Positions 56,101 through 64,000 of a DNA stretch of 64,000 nt are shown here, one piece after another. The position numbers were made by a program, and so were the translations under genes. Numbering within the stretch: the first letter of the stretch is position 1; each line of letters starts with the position of its first letter. The notes below the pieces were generated by a model, which worked only from the letters and a program-made list of their open reading frames with translations, was not told the origin of the DNA and did no database searches. The stretch comes from Crocodylus rhombifer (lineage: Eukaryota; Chordata; Crocodylia; Crocodylidae), in assembly GCA_038503035.1 (NCBI GenBank), contig JAVSML010000041.1, forward strand, positions 456,634 through 520,633, given 5' to 3'.

Positions 56101-57934
56101 CGAGATCGCAGGTAAAACATCAGCCCCTACTTGAGAAACAAGGCAAGTAATACAAACCCCAAAACTGTCATTTTTTTAAATCATGTAATTTGAGGGGAAT
56201 CTACTATACGATTTTTGAATACTTGATGGTGGTGTTACCCCAAATATCAGACTGTGTAAAGAGCAGAATAGAAAACGCTATGGAGAATTCCCCCATCACT
56301 ATGCCAGTTAGCATGACTTCCATGGGCAATGGAAGCTAAATGGTGGTGGCTTACCCCTTAATGAAGTGGGGGCAGTTTACCTTCCACTTGGCATGGTGTA
56401 AGAGCATGCACATGGGAAGTTACCACAGAGCAGCTGAGACCTGATAATGCCCATCCTATTTTTTTTCCTTTGGTAAGTTGATTACGGTCCATACCCCGAG
56501 AAAAAATACAGCTAAAATAGAGGGGCACACATGTCTGGAGACTGTAGGACAGTCATGGAAGGATCTATGGAGAAAGAGAGAACATAAAGACCACTAAGAG
56601 AGAACAGATATCATAGGCGATGCAACTGAGAGAGAACGGTGTATACAGGGCCTAAAAGTCCTATTTATGCTTTTGCAAGAAACAAGAGGGAAAAGAAATA
56701 TTTAAAACTGCTACAAGGATTTTTTTCATGCAATGCTTGACCAACCAGCAGAAGTCATTACTACAAGACGTTGCTGAACACAGTGGCCTTACTGATTCAG
56801 AAAAGGATTAGAAAAGCTATAAGAAAGCGAACGCAAAAGCTTCAATGCCAGTAAAAATCAGTGGCTCACTGCTGCTTGCAGTGGCTAGTACTCAGTGTTT
56901 TAGAAGATGTTGCAACAAAAAATTAACCCACAGCAGGCAATAATAGACTAATCTACCCATACTGAAATTTTCTGCTTAATTCCCATTAGCTTGAACATGT
57001 TTTTCTTACTAAGCATGTAAACCAGTGATCCTAAACCAGAGTGCCTCTGCTTGCAGGAAGTGTGAGGAGATAACCAGTTAAGACTTATCACTCAATCTCC
57101 AGGTGTAAAGAGATGAACAGATAAGGCTTATCAGACTCTCCCCTGTCTTGCAGCTCCTCCACATCCACTTCCTGGCCCTCTGCAAGCACGTAGGCAACAT
57201 AATTTGGTTTTTAAATGGGCTGCCACTCATCACAAAGTTTGCGGGGGGGAGGTGCCTCAAGTCTCAAAAGATTAAAAACTGCTGAAGTTGATCTTCAGGC
57301 TTTGAAGTATAATGGAGCGAGTGATAGAATAAGAAAGAAAGTTCCTATTACAGGTGATTTCTTAATAGGTCATTAGGAAGTTTCTTATGAAGGATCAGGT
57401 TTTGGCTGCTATTAGATATAGGTTACCAGAATACACAAACTGTTCATCTGACTTAATAGGGCAAGTCGTGTGTGCCCGTCCCTTTGAGCCTTTGAGTTTG
57501 ATGATGAGCAGAAGCTGACAAATCCTATTGTGTGCATCTGCACAACGAAAGGAAGGTGTCATTGGAGTTCACACCAGAAAATCCACACCAGCTTTAAAAT
57601 ACTTAGTGCAAGTAACCACAGCAGCAGTCATGTTGGCACAGGCTTCATCTCATGATGGTAACCAGAGTATTTGCCCAATGTCCCTGGTGGGAAGGACTGA
57701 TTTGGATGCTGAAACAGGATGAAGCCGGCATCTGCATACCTTCACTATTATTTGTACCCAGGCTAGACCTAACACAGGTGTTTGTAGGCGTGCTACTATC
57801 ACACCTTTGCTTTAAGGTGTAGACATGCCCTAAATGGGTATTCCCTTTGTGACACGGGTTGTGCTGCAAACAGAAACTGAGTAGGATTAATCAGTTTCTG
57901 TTGGCAGCATTTTCACAGCATCATGAAACACTGC

Positions 57935-57995
57935 ATTGGTACAGAGATTGGACCCCTCGAGATCCCTTCCCAGCCTGTAATTCTGTGAGTCTAAA
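57935..57995 (+). mobile_element. CR1 3'-end fragment
   Basis: ttggacccctcgagatcccttccc followed by attctgtgagtct matches the extreme 3' end of CR1. Only about 60 bp remain. Confidence 0.6.
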
Positions 57996-60606
57996 AGATG
58001 TTGATGATTTCATGTCTTTGTTTGCCATGTGCATAAAGCTAATTGAGAAAGCAGCATCAGTTAGCTGTAGGGTTTTTGGTTGTAGTCATTTTGGTCTAGG
58101 CACTGGAAGGCAAAGTTAGCTGTCTGTACTTCATCTGCTCAGGGAGGAAAAGGCATTAGACCAGCATTCATTTCTCATTTTTAGTTCGCAAATAAGAATG
58201 ATTGCAGATAGGCCAGCCCCAGCAACGCCTTTGATTTAAAGTACTCTGCTCATTTCCTGATAAAATGCATGTATATGGAAGAATGCCGCTTATGGGAATT
58301 GCACCTGGCCATTACCAGAGGGGAGGTGTTGTTCTGTGGCTCCCCATCTTGCTTTTAATGTAAAATTAAAGTTGGTAGGCACGAAGGAAGAAAGGAAGTA
58401 GTGATAGATGCTGGCTGCACCAAGAAGGAAATGCATGCAGGAACATCGTGTGCAGGCATTTTTCTCCAAAAATCCTCACTATAATGACTTAGGACAAAGA
58501 AGCATAGCAGTTGCACACTTGCATTTCACTTCGAGCATAAAGGGACAGTCTCAGGTACAATTGTTTAACAAAACCATGGAAGTTATAAAGGGGAAATGGC
58601 CAGTAGTTCAAACTCCAGTGTTTTAAGTTTGATAGTCTTGTGCACATAAACAATGTCTTGCAGCTATCTTAAGCTGTGATTAACTTCCTTTTATAATGCT
58701 CTTTAATTTTGTGCAGCACTTACATAGCACATCTCCAGCTAACGTAATAATGTAATGGAGACACTGAGTTTGGTAAATTCATTCAGGCTTCTGCAAGATA
58801 ACAGAATTGCTTCAAACTCTGGGTGGATATTGGGAACTCCAGCAAGAGTGCTAAGGTTATATTTCTGCTTTTATATACCAAATGAGGTCACTGGGAGCCG
58901 CTGAGCACTTGGCATTTGAAAAATCAGGCAATTTAAATGCCCAGTTATGGATTTTAGAACATAAGACAAACCCTTTTTGACATTCTAGCGACATTAGGCT
59001 GTGTGTGCTGTTCCTGCCTATTTCTATACAAGAAGTAAGTCTTTCTTGTCTGGTTGGTTTGCTTTAAAATGATAGAAAAACTGGGAATCCAGAATAAAAG
59101 ATGGTTGCAGAATTCTACTTTATACAGAATTGTTTTCCCCTTTGAATTGTTGCCACATAAAATAAGATCAATATTATCCATTGTAAGCCAGCATCTGCAG
59201 TATTCAGGCAGTGTGCAGCTTGAGCACTAGGTCTGATCTTTTTCAAAGCAGCAAAAGGTATCCAGATACATTTTTTCATATTAAAATCAGTGAAAATGGC
59301 TGTACCATCACTCTAAATCGGTTCCAGAATGTCACTTCATCCATTTGAGAGCTATCAATAGACTTCTTGTTGGACAGGTCACTTAAGAAACCTGCTATAA
59401 ACCTCAAATAGCAAATCAATGGTTGTTTCTTATACTACAATGATAAAACATGTATTTTCACAATCCTTTTCATTGTTTCAGGTGAGTCCTTTGAAATTAT
59501 CAGATTCACATTCTGTGCTGCTAAGCACCAGAATATATTTTTGTCCTAGAACTCAGGATTAAAACTCAGGTGTGCTGGAGGAGTTTTTTCTAGCACATTT
59601 TATAGATTTTTCCTCTGCTAAGAAAGTTTGCTCAAACTGCATCTAAAGTCATGAAAGTCTATTTACAATTATTCTCCCCTGGTAGTATGGGAAAGATCAT
59701 TTCGAAGAGGCAAATTAGGACAAAGAAATATTACAAACATTTTCTAGTTAGAAATTTTGCAAATTGCAATAGAAAAAACATTGCACATGGTAATATTCTC
59801 TCCCCTATTCAGTGACACTGCAGTTCATTTTGTTTTATAAGAGGTTGCTGCTTTTATATTTTCCTGGTGTGGATACCCCCAGTTCGGTGTTCTTGTTCAT
59901 TTATTCAGGCCAGTGGAACTTTTTCACCACTTCTCTTCTGTGAAGAAGCCCGAACGTTCATCATTTTCAGAAACTTAAATGGACTAAAAGTCCCAAACTG
60001 AGTTATAAAATCTTGACTACTTTTCCCATTCTGTATTGAATTTATTTTATGGGTTGTAAAAAGTTGCTTATTCTTTCTGCATCTCTCATCTCCATCAAAA
60101 TTAACAAAAATGGTAAAGTACTGAAAATCTTGGTGGGGATCACGCTGTAGATCTAAGAAGCATCAGAAGGATTATGCCTCAGGCCCCTGTAACTCATAAA
60201 AAGTGGATAAAATATTTTTTTATTAGGAAATGGCATTTGAGCCAATGACTGTTGGCAGCCCTCATCTTAAACATGACAGCTGTTGCACATTTATTGCAGG
60301 AACCTGGCACAGTGACTGTCAGAGCCAAATTTTTCAAGGACCCCACTACTGAACTGCCACACAATTGACACACACAAGTCTGAGTTGTACGTGTGCACGG
60401 ATACAAGCAAAACTGCATTTGCAAACCCTCCGGTGTACAATTATGTAAAGTTTGGGGTAGAAGCTTTCCTCCTGGGTCTTAAATGAAAAGAACATACCAA
60501 GCAGTTTTGCAATGCTGCATTTCAGTATCCCACCCTCTTGAAGTCCCAGCTAGTCTCTCGTTTCAGCGGCATGACGAGTGCTGGGTCATTTGATGTGGAC
60601 GCCGCT

Positions 60607-60889
60607 CAGGGCTGGATTCACCCTGTAGTGGGCCCTAGGCAAACAAACTTGTGGGCCCCAGGCCGGTCGCGACCCTGCTCCCCACCCCAATGCTGCCACC
60701 CACAGGGAGCAGGGCTCGGAGCCACCTCTAGGAAGCAGCCACCATGGCAGCGAGGCCAGTGGAGGAGAGGGAAAAGGAGGTAGACAGGGTCATTCCCCAC
60801 CACCGCAGGGGGAAGAACCAGGCCACCACCCCAGCAGCTCAGGGCCCTAGGCATGGGCCTAGTTTGCCTGTGCATTAATCTGGCCCTGA
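60607..60889 (+). mobile_element. Inverted-repeat element with GC-rich centre
   Basis: Left end CAGGGCTGGATTCACCC, right end TTAATCTGGCCCTG, an inverted pair with few mismatches. Termini of this kind occur in hAT-type elements. A clear 8-bp duplication was not seen. The centre repeats gggccctaggc on both sides. Confidence 0.65.
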
Positions 60890-61603
60890 TTCTGCTGCCA
60901 GTAAAGTTGTGCTCATTTAATAGAAGGATTTCTTGCAAAGGGGTGGTTTTGCTTGTGTGGTTAAGTGGGAAGTGCTCTCTGCAGTGCTAGCATAGGAGCT
61001 TGCATTCAGAGTCCTATGAGTGCTCAGCCAAGGGTTTGCAACATTCATTGTGTGGATCATCATTTACTAGACAGTGTCTCATCAAGCAGGCTCTTTCCCT
61101 TACCATTTGCAGTCGTAACCACCAACTCTCTCCCCAAATGGTCCTTTCTAACCCCTGGAGTACTGTATTTCCTTCCCAGCTGTCTCATTCCTTTCTGTTG
61201 CTGTGAGTTCCTTTTATCAAGCTTTCCCACACAGATCTTGCATCTGATCTCAATCCTGTACAGACCTATCGATCACATCCGCTCTGCTGAAGCTCCTGTC
61301 CATACCTCTTTTCAACTATTTTTGATTTGTCCTACTATCTGAACTAGAATGTAAGGACCTCAAAATGAAAATTTCTCTCTTCATATTTAGAGGTCAGCTT
61401 ATGTTTATAGCTTTCTATGAATAATGCTGTGAAGGTGTGTTAGAACAGCAGTTTTGTGAGTGAGAAGGTTTAAATGGCTTCACAGCAGTCCTGTGAAAAT
61501 AGCGGGGAGCCTTGTGATTTCTTGCTTTATACAATATGAAATGAACCTTTGTTGTGTCATCGTGTACTGGCTGTTGATCTTCAACAGTGGCTGTTTTTTA
61601 TGA

Positions 61604-61786
<183 letters not shown>

Positions 61787-62679
61787 TAAGAGGATACTGA
61801 TGACATTGCTATATTCAGTGCTGATTATACAGATTATGGCCACCTATTTTTTGTACAGTGACATAACCCAGAGTTACCCTCATTGATAAATGTTGGTTTT
61901 ATTTGCATGCAGTGACTATTACAGGTCTATATCTTCAGTTAACAGCATTTATACAATGCTACAGTTAAGGGATTATGCAAGTAGCCTAATTGGATTTTAC
62001 ATGATATAGCAACCTGCAAATCCTATTGAAAGTATTTCTCAGAACTAATAAATTTGTTGAGCGAATGCCACATATGTCAGACAATATACTTTTATTTTTA
62101 AACCTGGTCCTGTATACGTATAGAGATTTTTCAGGCACTAGCATTTCCCACAGTTCGAGTCAAAACACTATGATCTCTTCACTCTCATCCTGGCCAGGTT
62201 AAATAGTTTTTAAAAGAACTGCCAAAGCAAGTGCCATTTTTTGGCTTTTAGTAGTAACGGAGAGCTTGGTCCTGCATGGTTGAGCTTTTCCTTAACTCCG
62301 TCAGCTAGAACTGACATCAGACATTTAGCATCCCACAAAAATCAGGCTTAAGTTTCTTTTTGCTGGATCTGACCTCAGATATAGTTGCAAACAGTTATAA
62401 TGGCTCCCCGAGTCCACGGTCTTAGAGAGACATCAGTGGGGAAACTGACCTCTCGATTCTCCTGGTCCATACATTGGATGGGCTAGGTTGCTCTTTTGAA
62501 GCCATTTGGGCAGTGCCAGCTCAAAGGAGGCAAATTTCTTTTGAATTTGTAGGTGACTAATGTATCATGGAGCTATGTGTACTACTGCAATGCAGGGATG
62601 TGGGCATAAAAGTGGTGAGGAGATATCACCCTAAATTTAAAATCTGTAGAAACAGCTGATCCTCCACACTGTGAAGCAG

Positions 62680-62890
62680 GATGCACCAGTCTGGGAGGCA
62701 GAGGAGCTGGGTTCTAGTCTTGGTTCTACAGTGGACTTGTTCTGTGACCTGAGGTGTGTATGTAGCCTGCCTTCATCTGTGAGAGGACAGAAAGGATACT
62801 TGTTTCCTTAATATACTGGGGACTGGTGACTAACAACTGCTTTGAGATCCCTGAATCAACTGTCAGATAGAAGTATCAAGTATTAGCATT
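62680..62890 (+). repeat. SINE-like repeat in intron 2
   Basis: ggagctgggttctagtcttggttct, then tctgtgacctgagg, catctgtgagagg, and tttgagatccctgaatcaac follow the order of a common amniote MIR/CORE-type SINE. A similar decayed fragment lies at about 63600-63740 in intron 4. Confidence 0.5.
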
Positions 62891-63063
62891 ATTTTTTAGT
62901 AAATATTACACAAGCTGTTATATGTTCATTTGTGGTTCACTCAGTGTGTGACTACAATCGGAAAGTGCAAAAGCAACTTCTGCTCAAGCCCATTCTAATT
63001 TCTGGATGAGAAAGCACATGGGTCCTCACTAATGAAGTAGGAATAATTCCAGTCTCATTCCAG

Positions 63064-63171
63064 GGCAAAAAGCATGCTCAGAAAGTTCGACTTTATTTCC
63101 AAGTACACGGTGAGCAAGATGAGGGGCAAAAGGCTGGAAAACAGAAGAAGACAGATTATATCAACTTTCAG
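63064..63171 (+). CDS. ZMAT1: ZMAT1-like gene, exon 3 (end of finger 1 and linker)
   Basis: Acceptor ttccag and donor CAG|GTGATG; exactly 36 codons, phase 0 on both sides. It begins GKKHAQKVRLYFQVHG, giving the second His of finger 1 (H-x5-H), the spacing of matrin-type fingers. A basic linker follows (AGKQKKTDYINFQ). An internal CACG|GTGAGC at about 63109 looks like a donor but would cut the reading frame, so I did not use it. The following intron is only 80 bp. Confidence 0.88.
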
Positions 63172-63251
63172 GTGATGTCTGTTCAGAGCACTATCAAGAA
63201 TGTTAAACTGCTCATTGTTTGCCTGATAACTGAACCTGCCTTTGGTTTCAG
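63172..63251 (+). other. Intron 3, 80 bp
   Basis: A very short intron with donor GTGATG, a pyrimidine-rich tail ttgcctttggtttcag, and a possible branch region around tgataactga. Both flanking exons are in phase 0, and the intron contains stop codons in frame, so splicing is required. Confidence 0.85.
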
Positions 63252-63426
63252 ATGGATGGAAGTGGAGTAGTGGATAAAAACAAATACTGCGGTCTCTGCA
63301 ATATGATTTTTACTTCCCCAGTTGTTGCTCAGTCTCATTACGTGGGGAAAATCCATGCCAAAAAGCTAAGGCAGCTAGCAGGAGACCAAGCTCAGATGCT
63401 AGCACAGAGCACCCAGCCAGAAACTG
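63252..63426 (+). CDS. ZMAT1: ZMAT1-like gene, exon 4 (second zinc finger)
   Basis: Acceptor tttcag and donor ACTG|GTGAGA; 58 codons plus one base. It encodes [16 protein letters not shown] and on to [14 protein letters not shown]. Finger 2 is complete here: C-x2-C-x12-H-x5-H. A Gln-rich tail follows ([15 protein letters not shown]). The gene continues beyond the window; ZMAT1-type proteins have a further finger and a long C-terminal part. Confidence 0.9.
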
Positions 63427-64000
63427 GTGAGAACCAACTAATCTTTACATTCGCTTTGATACATGTGTATTCCTGATTCTTCCCTGAAACAGTTAAAATG
63501 AAGTATCCTCCCATCACTACTTCTCAGTGCTTTTGCAGTCTGAAGTGGGGCAGACACCTTGCTGAAGACATTGTTTCAGCACAAGTTTGGAGCTAGAGAT
63601 CCTTAAGATCCTGTTTTTACATTGATGGGCCCTTGGCAAGTGTCTCTGTATTTCCATTTCTCCACTTGTGAAATGGGAGTAAGATGTAGTGTAGGGTTGT
63701 GTGAGGATTGATGGAAAGCCTTAGTAGCTATTATACTAATTAAGAAAATCTATCCAGGAACATGTTACTGAGACTGGCCCTATGTCCTAAGAGTGAGTTC
63801 TAAAGCAACCTTCTTATTCTCACACCATCCATCCAATATACCTGCAGGAGACAGGGGAAGGGAATATGCTGGTGAAATAAGGTCATAAGATTCTAGAGAA
63901 AACTGCAGGATTATGTAGACTCTTTGGGTTTATCTGTACCATCTTCACTTGCTGCTTCTCCATGTGTACCAAATCCCAATAATGAGCAGTGCATAGAGCA

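Noticed and set aside
60538..60783. 81-codon plus-strand frame and its 106-codon opposite
   Set aside because: Both lie on an inverted-repeat element at 60607-60889 with a GC-rich centre.
63105..63115. Internal GTGAGC in exon 3 as a splice donor
   Set aside because: Using it would drop the linker and break the phase with exon 4; the donor at 63172 keeps both.

Overview
The window looks like vertebrate nuclear DNA from a sauropsid. A crocodilian is the best fit and a turtle is possible. The evidence is several CR1 LINE copies (RT, endonuclease and ORF1 esterase parts), hAT-type short elements with clear 8-bp target duplications, decayed MIR-type SINEs, a gammaretrovirus-like provirus with a tRNA-His-type primer site, and two sets of spliced exons with vertebrate gene structure. 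Species cannot be fixed from sequence alone.

Host genes. (1) Minus strand, 20209-20345: one intact first coding exon of a SMYD1-type SET/MYND methyltransferase. It has 45 codons plus 2 bases, a good splice donor, and a TATA-like promoter near 20.44 kb. It resembles the first exon of SMYD1 but is clearly diverged from it. The remaining exons would lie to the left on the minus strand; I could not find them, so 1-20.2 kb is either a very long intron, flanking DNA, or the gene is a remnant. (2) Plus strand, 39401 to beyond 64000: the 5' half of a matrin-type C2H2 zinc-finger gene, best match ZMAT1. Exon 1 lies in a CpG island (39.05-39.8 kb), intron 1 is 22 kb, exons 2-4 are at 61659-61765, 63064-63171 and 63252-63426, and the window ends in intron 4. 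The four exons join in frame and encode two zinc fingers.

Layout. 1-6.4 kb: CA microsatellite, unassigned DNA, short inverted-repeat elements, a MIR split by a later element, a hAT copy. 6.8-8.8 kb: CR1 copy A (+). 9.1-10.3 kb: inverted-repeat composite with a hAT inside. 12.2-16 kb: CR1 tail, hammerhead-like repeats, a short inverted-repeat element. 16.5-17.9 kb: a 1.43 kb inverted-repeat element with GC-rich interior and a nested relative. 20.2-20.5 kb: SMYD1-type exon and promoter. 24.0-26.7 kb: CR1 copy B (+), 5' half with ORF1 esterase (C-terminal block duplicated) and ORF2 endonuclease. 28.0-37.6 kb: a defective provirus on the minus strand, carrying a solo LTR inside gag and CR1 copy C inside env. 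38-39 kb: repeats reaching the CpG island. 39.4-64 kb: the ZMAT1-like gene, whose first intron holds more short elements and a 1.5 kb unit bounded by 86-bp inverted arms.

The genes do not form an operon or pathway. The window records layered transposon insertion around two host promoters that point away from each other, about 19 kb apart. The most unusual items are the SMYD1-type exon, five hammerhead-ribozyme-like repeat copies, the duplicated CR1 esterase block, and the intronic long inverted repeat.
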